From Clostridia bacterium (GTDB lineage: Bacteria; Bacillota; Clostridia; Christensenellales; UBA1242), in contig CAAGCR010000062.1 in the NCBI GenBank assembly GCA_900768425.1, forward strand, positions 1 through 8,536: a stretch of 8,536 nucleotides of DNA, in the 5' to 3' direction. Numbering within the stretch: position 1 is the first letter of the stretch; each line of letters starts with the position of its first letter. This document shows, one piece after another, positions 1 to 7,267 of this stretch. A program made the translations under genes and the position numbers. A model generated the notes under the pieces. The model did no database searches and was not told the origin of the DNA. It saw only the letters and a program-made list of their open reading frames with translations.

Positions 1-342
1 AAACTCCCAGACAAAACTTCCGATAATATAAATTACATATATATTGGCGTCACGATTTCAAGTGTACTTTTATGCAAGCATAAAGTCCACTTTCTCTCGT
101 TCCTTAATATAAACTATGTGATGTTGCTTTGTTCATTACATTCACAAATCAATTTGCGGATGCAAATCCGTTATAAATAACGGCATCATAGTTTGAACAA
201 CTATCAGTTGCTGGCAAATATTCATTCGGGCTGTTTGCCGACAATTTCAGACGATATAAGTTGTTTTTATATATAACTATGTAGACTATACAGTAATTTT
301 ATTGTCACTGGCGAAAGTAGGTGCTTTTTCATATATTTTAGT
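1..342. other. Non-coding, hairpin-rich region upstream of murB
   Basis: No convincing gene was found here on either strand. The stretch is unusually rich in inverted repeats: an imperfect hairpin at 60-92; AAACTATG (111-118) pairing with CATAGTTT (187-194), extended by ATG/CAT at 121-123 and 184-186; inside that, ATTTGC/GCAAAT (152-167) and CCGTTAT/ATAACGG (168-183); then CAACT/AGTTG (198-210), GGCAAA/TTTGCC (213-239), and GACAAT (240-245) pairing with ATTGTC (301-306). Read on one strand this would be a branched RNA fold with one multi-hairpin domain and several side hairpins. It could be a long murB leader, an independent RNA on either strand, or a mosaic of worn intergenic palindromes. 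The ATTTGC-N4-GCAAAT hairpin also occurs at 8503-8518, which favours the mosaic reading. I recognise no riboswitch, tmRNA, RNase P or 6S signature. Confidence 0.45.
60..92. repeat. Imperfect palindrome with a GCATAAA core
   Basis: The left arm 60-75 pairs with the right arm 78-92 over about 14 base pairs, with one bulged T (68) and one mismatch (65/87). The centre, CTTTTATGCAAGCATAAAG (67-85), resembles the segment at 7299-7316 inside another palindrome downstream of dnaE (CTTTTATGC, two bases, GC, one base, TAAA). This suggests two members of one small palindromic family. No T-tract follows on the + strand, so it is not an obvious terminator. Confidence 0.4.
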
Positions 343-1260
343 ATGGAGATTTATAGAAATTTAAGTAGAATTTGTGAAACCAAAAGAAATGTTGATTTAA
401 GAGAATATTGCAGTATAAAAATTGGAGGTAAGGGGAGATTTGTTTGTTTTCCTAAAACTGTTAGTCAGGTAAAAAAACTTATAATGTTTTTGACAAAAAC
501 AAAAGTCAAATATTATGTTTTAGGCAATGGAACAAATATTATTTTTGAAGATGTTGGTTATAGCGGAGTGTTGATTTGTTTAAAAAAGATGAACAGAGTT
601 GTTATAAAGAATGAAAATGTGAGTGCCTATGCGGGGGCAAATCTTTTTTATTTAAACCAACTTTGTGCCTATGCGGGTTTAAGCGGTTTAGAATTTAGTT
701 ATGGCATACCTGGGTCGGTTGGTGGTGCGGTGTGTATGAATGCCGGTGCATTTGGTGGAGAAATGAAAGATGTTGTAAAATTCGTTTGGGTGTTAAAAGA
801 TGGGCGAGTGCAAAAATTAAAGAGCGAAGAATTAAAATTTGGATACAGAACTTCAATTTTACAAAAAAATAAAATGATAGTTTTAAAAGTGCAATTTAGG
901 CTAAAACAAGAAAGTAAAGATAATTTAGGGCAAAATATTGCAAAAAACAACAATATTTTGCAAAATATGCAACAAATTTTACAAAAAAGGTTGACATCTC
1001 AGCCCTATGGCACTCTAAATGCGGGAAGCATATTTAAAAAAACACATAATGAAAGTGCTGGAAAATATATTGACAAACTGGGGTTAAAAGGTGTTACAAT
1101 AGAACATATACAGATTAGTCAAATTCACGCAAACTTTTTTATTAATTTAGGCGGAGCAACCAGCAAAAATATGCACAAAGTTATTGACATCACGAAAGAA
1201 AAAGTACAAAATGAATTTGGCGTAATTTTAGAACAAGAAGTCATATTTGTAGGAGATTAA
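343..1260 (+). CDS. murB: UDP-N-acetylenolpyruvoylglucosamine reductase (MurB)
   Basis: Cytoplasmic FAD enzyme that uses NADPH to reduce UDP-GlcNAc-enolpyruvate to UDP-MurNAc, the second committed step of peptidoglycan precursor synthesis. At 305 aa it matches the shorter type II MurB of Bacillota and is well below the roughly 340 aa E. coli type. Visible in order: SIKIGG (24-29) opening the FAD-binding domain, VLGNGTN (59-65), the flavin-binding glycine-rich stretch GIPGSVGGAVCMNAG (121-135), FGYRTS (166-171) with the substrate-binding Arg169, AGSIFKK (227-233) with the expected proton donor Ser229, and LEQEV (296-300) carrying the conserved C-terminal Glu. All expected catalytic positions are filled. 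The ATG at 343 puts about 24 residues before SIKIGG, as usual; no other ATG, GTG or TTG lies in frame close upstream. No good ribosome-binding site is at normal spacing; the nearest candidate, AGGTG at 319-323, is about 20 bases away. A Gln/Asn-rich patch lies at 194-215. Confidence 0.96.
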   Translation: MEIYRNLSRICETKRNVDLREYCSIKIGGKGRFVCFPKTVSQVKKLIMFLTKTKVKYYVLGNGTNIIFEDVGYSGVLICLKKMNRVVIKNENVSAYAGANLFYLNQLCAYAGLSGLEFSYGIPGSVGGAVCMNAGAFGGEMKDVVKFVWVLKDGRVQKLKSEELKFGYRTSILQKNKMIVLKVQFRLKQESKDNLGQNIAKNNNILQNMQQILQKRLTSQPYGTLNAGSIFKKTHNESAGKYIDKLGLKGVTIEHIQISQIHANFFINLGGATSKNMHKVIDITKEKVQNEFGVILEQEVIFVGD

Positions 1261-1261
1261 T

Positions 1262-2005
1262 ATGGTTATTTACGGCGATTATCACACACACACACCATAC
1301 AGCCATGGCAAGGGCAGTATTTTAGACAATGCAATGGTTGCAAAAAGTAAAGGTTTAAAAGAAATTGCAATAACCGACCATGGTTTTAGCCATCGTGCTT
1401 TTGGTGTAAAGCGCAATCAAATAGATAATATTTTAGTTGACATTGAAAAGGCAAAAAAGGCAACGGGAGTCAATATTCTTTTTGGAATTGAAGAAAATTT
1501 TGTATCGTTAGATGGAAAAATCGGGTTATATAAACGAGATTTAGACTTTTTGCAAATTGTCAATGTCGGCTTTCATAAACTTGCAAGGGCAAATTCGTTA
1601 AGAGATTATTTTAAACTTTTTGTGCCAAATAACTTACATTTTTATACCAAAGCACAAATTGAAAGAAACACCATTTGCGTTTTAAAAGCAATAGAAACTC
1701 AACCAATAAACATCATTACACACTTAGGTGTTGGAATGCCTGTAAATGTGGAAGAAGTTGCAAAACTAGCCCGCGAGAAAAATGTGTTTATTGAACTAAA
1801 CGGCAAACGCATTGCATTTACGCGCGGAGATATTGATGCTCTTATGAAATATGACACACAATTCATTTTAAACAGCGATGCACATCGCCCGGAAAAAGTG
1901 GGAGATGTCCGCAACGGAATGAATTATGTTATTAAATACAACATTCCAGAAAAGAACATAGTAAACTTAGGCAAACGCCCTAATTTTAGGGATATACACT
2001 ATTAA
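1262..2005 (+). CDS. PHP-domain phosphoesterase, YcdX-like
   Basis: A stand-alone PHP-fold metal-dependent hydrolase of 247 aa, probably a phosphoesterase with a trinuclear metal site. Substrate unknown. Every metal ligand expected from the YcdX/PolX-type PHP family can be picked out: H8 and H10 (DYHTH), H15, H40 (TDHG, 38-41), E77 (GIEEN), H105 (VGFH), H154 (ITHLG), D206 and H208 (NSDAH). The domain fills the whole protein. Such genes are often labelled histidinol-phosphatase, but no histidine-biosynthesis gene is nearby, so I would not transfer that role. It starts one base after the murB stop, and AGGAGA inside the murB end (1250-1255) serves as its ribosome-binding site, so the two are probably co-transcribed and translationally coupled. 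A PHP gene next to murB is a familiar arrangement in Clostridia. The H8/H10 codons lie in a (CA)6 run, 1283-1295. Confidence 0.88.
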   Translation: MVIYGDYHTHTPYSHGKGSILDNAMVAKSKGLKEIAITDHGFSHRAFGVKRNQIDNILVDIEKAKKATGVNILFGIEENFVSLDGKIGLYKRDLDFLQIVNVGFHKLARANSLRDYFKLFVPNNLHFYTKAQIERNTICVLKAIETQPINIITHLGVGMPVNVEEVAKLAREKNVFIELNGKRIAFTRGDIDALMKYDTQFILNSDAHRPEKVGDVRNGMNYVIKYNIPEKNIVNLGKRPNFRDIHY

Positions 2006-2160
2006 TGTAGAATGATGATTAATAAATTATTATTGTAATATAAAGCAAATTAGATTGATATAAGATAATAGTATACCACCAAACTTTAAACAATCACAAA
2101 CCTTTGCCCCTAAACTAAAAAGGCTGTCACGCAAAAGCATTTATAATTGGTTTCCCTACT
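2006..2160 (+). repeat. Modular intergenic repeat, copy A (short, worn)
   Basis: This fills most of the gap between the PHP gene and whiA and matches the 3' portions of the two larger copies downstream. GAATGATGATT at 2010-2020 followed by ATAAATTATT recurs at 8386-8407. CCAAACTTT near 2079 and the 13-mer CACAAACCTTTGC at 2095-2107 recur at 7093-7121. The closing GGTTTCCCT (2149-2157) matches the copy ends near 7179 and 8527. Copy A lacks the GTTGC/GCAAC hairpin and the whole four-hairpin array, and its final palindromes have decayed (the CCCC at 2107-2110 is opposed only by a weak AAGG). It starts within five bases of the PHP stop codon and runs in the same orientation as the other copies. 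It separates the murB-PHP pair from the whiA-dnaE pair. Confidence 0.7.
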
Positions 2161-2224
2161 TTATTGAATGATAACTGATTTTATATAACCAACCAAAATA
2201 TTTTTTATTAGATAAAGGACATAT

Positions 2225-3184
2225 ATGAGTTTTTCAAAAGATGTGAAAAAAGAAATTTTAGATAATGGTTTTGTAAGTGCCGAAAAAGCACTTGCTTTTT
2301 TGTGTGGACTTGTGTATTCTTCTGTGGAATATGAAGTTAAAGACAATAAGGTCTGCAATTTTTTTATTTCAACAGATTTAGATTTTTTAATTGATTATAT
2401 AAAACCTATCACAAAAAAATTATTCAATAATGATAATCTGTCTATGGAAGAATATTTTAAAATTGGGCAAACTAAATATTATAAAATCAATTTTCCAGAT
2501 GATTTGGCTACAAAAATTCTTCTTAAAACAAAGGCAATTAAGTATAATGGTGACATTATAGATGTAAATTCTTGTGTAACAGATGAAATACTAAACAGCG
2601 AAGATGGTTTAAAGGGCTTTATGTCGGGTGCATACATTGGCTGTGGCACAAGCAGTATCAAACTCGCCGAAAACGGAAGAACCACAACGGGCTATCATAT
2701 AGAACTTGGTAATCAAAACTATGAACTCTTGCACGAGATTTCAATAGTGCTTGCACAATTTGATATTTTGGCAAAACTAACAAAACGAAAAAATTTATAT
2801 GTGCTATATGTTAAAGATGCCGAAGAAGTAAGTAATGTTTTGGCATTAATGGGGGCAAGCAATGCCGTTTTAAAACTTCAAAACGAGATTGTTACAAGAC
2901 AAGTCCGCAACAAAGTTAATAGACAGACAAATTGCTATGTATCCAACTATTCTAAAACTTTAGACGCAAGTTATAATCAACTTCAAGCAATTAAAGTATT
3001 AGATGAAAACATAGGGTTATATAACTTACCGGAGGACATTCAAGAAGCGGCACTTTTAAGACTTGCAAATACGGAAGAAAGTTTGGAAGAACTATTAAAA
3101 CTAACCAAAACACCAATGACAAAAAGTGCATTAAATTATAAATTTCAAAAATTAATTAAACTCGCAAATAAAATAAAAGGATAA
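2225..3184 (+). CDS. whiA: DNA-binding protein WhiA
   Basis: WhiA is a conserved Gram-positive protein combining a degenerate LAGLIDADG homing-endonuclease-like domain with a C-terminal helix-turn-helix. It drives sporulation genes in Streptomyces and affects division and chromosome segregation in Bacillus. The 319 aa length is typical. Visible landmarks: the canonical N-terminus MSFSKDVKKEI; a first domain to about residue 125; GFMSGAYIGCG (131-141), equivalent to the family's RGAFLAGG segment; GYHIEL (156-161); LMGASNAVLKLQN (208-220); the signature RNKVNRQTNCYVSN (228-241); and a C-terminal helix-turn-helix from LPEDIQEAALLRL (268-280) through TKSALNYKFQKL (299-310). The catalytic acids of true LAGLIDADG nucleases are not apparent, as expected for this family. 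The start is well fixed: AAAGGA (2214-2219) precedes the ATG at normal spacing. rapZ and yvcK, often directly upstream in Bacillota, are not here. A promoter would have to lie in 2006-2224; I see only weak candidates, such as TTGAAT (2164-2169) with TATAAC (2184-2189) at a short 14-base spacing. Confidence 0.95.
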   Translation: MSFSKDVKKEILDNGFVSAEKALAFLCGLVYSSVEYEVKDNKVCNFFISTDLDFLIDYIKPITKKLFNNDNLSMEEYFKIGQTKYYKINFPDDLATKILLKTKAIKYNGDIIDVNSCVTDEILNSEDGLKGFMSGAYIGCGTSSIKLAENGRTTTGYHIELGNQNYELLHEISIVLAQFDILAKLTKRKNLYVLYVKDAEEVSNVLALMGASNAVLKLQNEIVTRQVRNKVNRQTNCYVSNYSKTLDASYNQLQAIKVLDENIGLYNLPEDIQEAALLRLANTEESLEELLKLTKTPMTKSALNYKFQKLIKLANKIKG

Positions 3185-3188
3185 AATA

Positions 3189-6100
3189 ATGAAACCATTT
3201 GTACACTTACATTTACATACAGAATATAGTTTATTGGACGGTGCAACTCGCATAGGCGAACTTATTGATGAAACCGTTAAGCGTGGCTATAAAGCCGTTG
3301 CAATAACCGACCATGGCAATATGTATGGTGCATTGCAGTTGTATGAAGGTTGTTTAAAAGCGGGCATAAAACCAATTATAGGTTGTGAGTTTTATATCTG
3401 TCACGACCGTTTTAACAAAACCGGCAAGGGCGATTTTGGGCATATAATTTTAATTGCAAAAAACAACGAAGGTTATCAAAACTTGTTAAAGCTGTCGGGC
3501 ATTGCATCAAAAGAAGGTTTTTATTATAAACCAAGAATAGACTATAAAGCCCTAAAAGAGCACGCAAATGGTATCATATGTTTGTCGGCTTGTCTTGCGG
3601 GGCATATTCCACAATTAATTCTTCAAGACCGTTACGAAGATGCAAAAAAATTTGCACTAGAACTAAAAAGTTATTTTGCTGATGGCGATTTTTATTTAGA
3701 AATTCAAAATCATGGCATACCAGAACAAATTAAAGTGTTAAACGCACTAGACAGAATGAGTAAGGAAACAGGCATAGAACTTGTTGCCACCAACGATGTG
3801 CATTATTTAAGAAAAGAAGATGCCGAAGTGCAAGACATTCTTTTATGTGTGCAAATGGGCAAAACAATAGATGACCCAACAAGAATGAAATTCCAAACAC
3901 AAGAGTTCTACTATAAAACCTATGAGGAGATGTTAGAAGCATTTCCGGGGTATGAGCGAGCATTAGATATCACTAACGAAATTGCCGATAAGGTTGATGT
4001 GGTAATACGTAGTAAATCTCACGGTGATATTCGCGGAATAGACCCCAAATATGTTTTGCCGGCAAATGAAAACTTTATTCCGTTCTATCAAGCCCCAGAT
4101 GGCAAAGACAACTATGAATATTTAAGAGAAATGACCTATGACGGTTTGAAGAAAAAATACGGGGAGCCACTTTCTCAACAAGTGATAGAAAGAGCTGAAA
4201 AAGAACTTACAATCATTCATGAACAAGGCTTTGTTGAATACTTCCTTGTTGTGTGGGACTATGTTCACCATGCAAGAACGCACGGAATATCTGTAGGACC
4301 GGGGCGTGGTTCAGGTGCGGGTTCTATTGTTGCTTATGCAATATCAATCACACTTGTTGACCCATTAAAATATGATTTATTCTTTGAACGTTTTATCAAT
4401 AAAGAGCGTGTGTCAATGCCCGACTTTGACGTTGACTTTGACTTTGATAAACGTGCAGATATAATAGAGTATGTAAAACAAAAATATACTCCACAAAATG
4501 TTGCCGCCATAGGCACATTTGGTACCATGGCAGCTAAAAACGCAATACGCGATGTTGCCAGAGTTTTAAAAGTGCCATATTCTCTTGCGGATAAGGTTAG
4601 TAAACTTATTCCACCAAAACTTCCAGATGGAATTAAAAAGCCACCGGTATTGAAATACTATTTCGGCACAACTGGCAAACCGGAAAATGATAAATATATT
4701 ATTCCAGAACTAAGAAGAATTTATGAAGAAGATGATATGCTTCATAAAGTTATTGACCTTGCAATAAAAATGGAAGGTATGCCACGTAACATTTCCACTC
4801 ACGCGTGCGGAATTTTAATTGCCCCACACGAAGTAGATACATATGTTCCACTTATGCGAAATGGCGAAGATATATCAACTCAATATTCAATGATAGAACT
4901 AGAACACTTAGGCTTGTTAAAAATGGACTTTTTAGGGCTTAGAACTCTAACAGATATTGATAAAGCGTGCCAATATGTTAAAGAAAACAAGGGTATAGAC
5001 ATAGACTTTTATAGTAAAGATATGGACTATAACAACCCAGATGTATATAAAATGCTAGGCGAAGGAAAAACCGAAGCGGTGTTCCAACTAGAAAGTGGCG
5101 GTTTTAAAAAGTTTATGAAAGAACTAAAACCGGACTGCCTAGAAGATATTATCGCAGGTGTGTCACTATATCGCCCAGGTCCTATGGCGTATATTCCAAA
5201 ATACGTACAAAATAAACATAATCCGGAACTTGTTACATATGCACACCCATGTCTAGAACCAATTTTAAACGTAACTTATGGTGTTATTGTATATCAAGAG
5301 CAAGTTATGCAGGTTTGTCAAGCAATGGGCGGTTATAGCCTAGGACAAGCCGACAATGTTCGCCGTATTATGGGTAAAAAGAAAAAAGACCAAATGGTTT
5401 TTGAAAAAGAAAAATTTATCAACGGTTGGGAAGATCCAAATGGTAAAAAATCTATCCCAGGTGCGGTTAAACTTGGCATTCCTAAGGAAGTTGCCGAAGA
5501 TGTGTTTGGACAAATGGAAGCCTTTGCATCTTACGCGTTTAACAAATCACACGCAGCGGCTTATGCTTTTTTAACTTTCCAAACAGCATACTTAAAATGC
5601 TATCACGAAGTTGAACTTTTAACCGCAGTTATCAATAACCGTATTACCAACGCAGATGAAATTAAACACTATATCACTTATGCTAAAAAGGAAAAGTTTA
5701 AAATATATCAACCCGATGTAAATAAATCTAAAACCTATTTCAGTGTGGAAAATGGCGGTATAAGATATGGTTTGGCAGGACTAAAAGGTGTTGGACTTGG
5801 CATTATTGAAATGATTATTGCCGAGCGTGAAAAAAATGGCGAGTATAAGAGTTTTCAAGACTTTATTGATCGTTCAGATCAACAAGTGCTAAACAAAAAA
5901 TGTCTAGAAAGTTTAATTTTTGGCGGTGCTTTTGACTGCTTTGGGCATAATCGTAGCCAACTTTGTGCTGTATATGATGCAATGGTTGAAAAAGTTGTGC
6001 GCGACCGTAAATCACAAGCAAGCGGACAATTCTCTATATTTGATGCCTTTGGTAGTGGTGCTCAAAACGAAATTAAAGAGTTCGATTCCATAAAAATGCC

Positions 6101-6842
6101 AAATATTAAAGAATTTAACAAAAATGCAAAACTTAAATTTGAAAAAGATGTGCTAGGCATATATCTTTCTGGACACCCACTAGATGATTATTTGGAATAT
6201 TACGATAACTTTAACCTTACAAGTGATATGCTTGTTGCGGAGACATCGGAAGATAATGGTGAAGATGTCCCAGGTGATGAAGAACAAGAAAATGTTACAT
6301 TTTCATCAGGAATCACCGATGGAATGAATGTAACCTGTGGTGGCTTGGTTTCCGAAATTAAAAAAGTTTATACCAAAAACGGCAATAAGGAAATGTGCAT
6401 AATAAAATTAGAGGACCTTTACGGAACAATAGAACTTATGCTTTTTCCACAAATTTTTGAAAGATATAAAGATAAACTAATAGAAGATACAATGCTAACC
6501 GCAAAAGGTAGACTGTCTATTCGCGATGGCGAAGCACCTATTGTAACGGTAGATAACTTGACATTCTGGAAAGATAAATCTGCCGAAGCTATAGAAGAAG
6601 AAAAACCAAAAGCAAATAACACTCTCTATATTAAATTTGATACAAAAAATACCGCAGTTTATAACAAAGTAATGCTAATTCTATCAATGTATTCAGGCGA
6701 TACTCCCGTAATCTGCAAATGCACAACTACACAACAAGCCTTTAAAGTGCATAAAATGGTAACCGCCAATAACCTTCTTCTAAACGAACTAATCGGCATC
6801 TTAGGCGAAGACTGCGTAAAACTCGTAGAAAATAAAAAATAA
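3189..6842 (+). CDS. dnaE: DNA polymerase III subunit alpha (DnaE)
   Basis: Family C DNA polymerase catalytic subunit, 1217 aa, full length and slightly long for the family. Order: N-terminal PHP domain (about 1-270) with HLHLH (6-10), TDHGN (40-44), CEFYI (66-70), GHIILIA (84-90) and NDVHYL (202-207), so the metal ligands look intact; palm with GPGRGSGAGS (370-379) and the catalytic aspartates D414 and D416 in PDFDVDF (411-417), with the third, D580, in KMDFLGLRTL (578-587); fingers including YRPGPM (661-666) and YQEQVMQ (702-708); helix-hairpin-helix region with GLAGLKGVG (861-869); a likely sliding-clamp motif QFSIF (947-951); a very acidic linker (about 1018-1035); an OB fold (about 1046-1127); and a C-terminal domain. 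Clostridia usually also carry PolC, which would make this the second replicative/lesion-tolerant polymerase, but PolC is outside the window. The ATG lies four bases after the whiA stop, with AGGA (3179-3182) overlapping the whiA end, so the genes are probably coupled. Confidence 0.97.
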   Translation: MKPFVHLHLHTEYSLLDGATRIGELIDETVKRGYKAVAITDHGNMYGALQLYEGCLKAGIKPIIGCEFYICHDRFNKTGKGDFGHIILIAKNNEGYQNLLKLSGIASKEGFYYKPRIDYKALKEHANGIICLSACLAGHIPQLILQDRYEDAKKFALELKSYFADGDFYLEIQNHGIPEQIKVLNALDRMSKETGIELVATNDVHYLRKEDAEVQDILLCVQMGKTIDDPTRMKFQTQEFYYKTYEEMLEAFPGYERALDITNEIADKVDVVIRSKSHGDIRGIDPKYVLPANENFIPFYQAPDGKDNYEYLREMTYDGLKKKYGEPLSQQVIERAEKELTIIHEQGFVEYFLVVWDYVHHARTHGISVGPGRGSGAGSIVAYAISITLVDPLKYDLFFERFINKERVSMPDFDVDFDFDKRADIIEYVKQKYTPQNVAAIGTFGTMAAKNAIRDVARVLKVPYSLADKVSKLIPPKLPDGIKKPPVLKYYFGTTGKPENDKYIIPELRRIYEEDDMLHKVIDLAIKMEGMPRNISTHACGILIAPHEVDTYVPLMRNGEDISTQYSMIELEHLGLLKMDFLGLRTLTDIDKACQYVKENKGIDIDFYSKDMDYNNPDVYKMLGEGKTEAVFQLESGGFKKFMKELKPDCLEDIIAGVSLYRPGPMAYIPKYVQNKHNPELVTYAHPCLEPILNVTYGVIVYQEQVMQVCQAMGGYSLGQADNVRRIMGKKKKDQMVFEKEKFINGWEDPNGKKSIPGAVKLGIPKEVAEDVFGQMEAFASYAFNKSHAAAYAFLTFQTAYLKCYHEVELLTAVINNRITNADEIKHYITYAKKEKFKIYQPDVNKSKTYFSVENGGIRYGLAGLKGVGLGIIEMIIAEREKNGEYKSFQDFIDRSDQQVLNKKCLESLIFGGAFDCFGHNRSQLCAVYDAMVEKVVRDRKSQASGQFSIFDAFGSGAQNEIKEFDSIKMPNIKEFNKNAKLKFEKDVLGIYLSGHPLDDYLEYYDNFNLTSDMLVAETSEDNGEDVPGDEEQENVTFSSGITDGMNVTCGGLVSEIKKVYTKNGNKEMCIIKLEDLYGTIELMLFPQIFERYKDKLIEDTMLTAKGRLSIRDGEAPIVTVDNLTFWKDKSAEAIEEEKPKANNTLYIKFDTKNTAVYNKVMLILSMYSGDTPVICKCTTTQQAFKVHKMVTANNLLLNELIGILGEDCVKLVENKK

Positions 6843-7190
6843 AGTTGCTAACGCAACAAATGAATAATGATGATTGCTGAATTATGGATAATAAAAAGTG
6901 AACAAAACACTTTCGTGTTTTGCTGTGAATGGGCAAAGCCCGCAGTGAACGAACAATAAATTGTTCGCAGTGAACTGCAAGCATTCGCTTGCAGTTATGG
7001 TCTGTGTTGCTAACGCAACAAATGAATAATGATGACTGATAAATTATTGTTAAATATATATAAGATTGAATCATGCAGACTCCGTATTTACGCCAAACTT
7101 TTGGCAACCACAAACCTTTGCTCCCGAACAAAAGGAGCTGGCTGAAAAAATTGTTCACAATTTTTTCTCTACTAGAGGGGTTTCCTGACT
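6843..7190 (+). repeat. Modular intergenic repeat, copy B (complete)
   Basis: Begins at the base after the dnaE stop. Modules in order: R unit (hairpin GTTGC-TAAC-GCAAC at 6844-6857 plus an AT-rich, stop-rich tail to about 6895); four-hairpin array (6898-6994); linker TTATGGTC; second R unit from 7005 (TGTTGC-TAAC-GCAACA, then tail); an ATATATATAAG stretch (7054-7064); a small palindrome GCCAAA/TTTGGC (7092-7105); GCTCC/GGAGC (7120-7138); a 10-base-pair hairpin GAAAAAATTG-TTCA-CAATTTTTTC (7144-7167); and the end motif GAGGGGTTTCC. The two R units share 30 identical bases (6844-6873 and 7006-7035) and flank the array. There is no transposase or coding capacity. The organisation resembles pneumococcal BOX elements, built from separable modules, but the sequence is not one I recognise as BOX. 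The 3' module resembles palindromic intergenic repeats I have seen in gut Clostridia. Confidence 0.85.
6898..6994 (+). repeat. Four-hairpin array of copy B
   Basis: Four perfect hairpins in a row, each preceded by a GTGAAC-like linker and, apart from the first, by a GC(A/T) triplet before it: CAAAACAC-TTTC-GTGTTTTG (6903-6922), GGGC-AAA-GCCC (6931-6941), GAACAAT-AA-ATTGTTC (6951-6966) and CTGCAAGC-ATTC-GCTTGCAG (6975-6994). The linkers GCTGTGAAT (6922-6930), GCAGTGAAC (6942-6950) and GCAGTGAA (6967-6974) recur every 20-25 bases. Stem sequences are unrelated to one another while the linker is nearly constant. Transcribed from dnaE, this would be a string of small RNA hairpins; as DNA it could extrude as cruciforms or bind a protein. 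Confidence 0.85.
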
Positions 7191-7267
7191 ATTGAAAAAA
7201 GTTTGAGTTATATCCATACTTCGCTTTATTAATAAATTTTAAAAATATTAAAAATTTTTGAAATAGT

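Noticed and set aside
1..56. Minus-strand open stretch reading NIYVIYIIGSFVWEF off the left edge
   Set aside because: It could be the start of a membrane protein, but it has no start codon after the preceding TGA and only about 18 codons are visible. Too little to call.
1..177. Open frame at the left edge beginning KLPDKTSDN, vaguely like a sortase sorting signal tail
   Set aside because: The LPxTG spacing is wrong, the tail is long and rich in His and Cys with no clear hydrophobic helix plus basic end, and the stretch is full of hairpins. More likely non-coding.
302..337. Promoter for murB using TTGTCA (302-307) and TATATT (332-337)
   Set aside because: The spacing is 24 bases, far from the usual 16-18, and nothing near position 309-314 resembles a -35 box.
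5356..5574. + strand second-frame open stretch inside dnaE
   Set aside because: It lies wholly within conserved polymerase coding sequence, has no start signal and encodes a lysine-rich composition typical of a shifted frame.
6898..6994. Possible CRISPR array because of regular linkers with variable inserts
   Set aside because: The constant parts are only about 8-9 bases, spacing is 20-25 bases, every variable part is itself a palindrome, only four units exist, and no cas gene is nearby.
6742..7158. Minus-strand open frame of 138 codons overlapping the dnaE end and repeat copy B
   Set aside because: Its translation contains the phrase SLFICCVSN twice because it runs through the two identical R units, and the rest is antisense to dnaE. 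It is a by-product of the repeat, not a protein gene.
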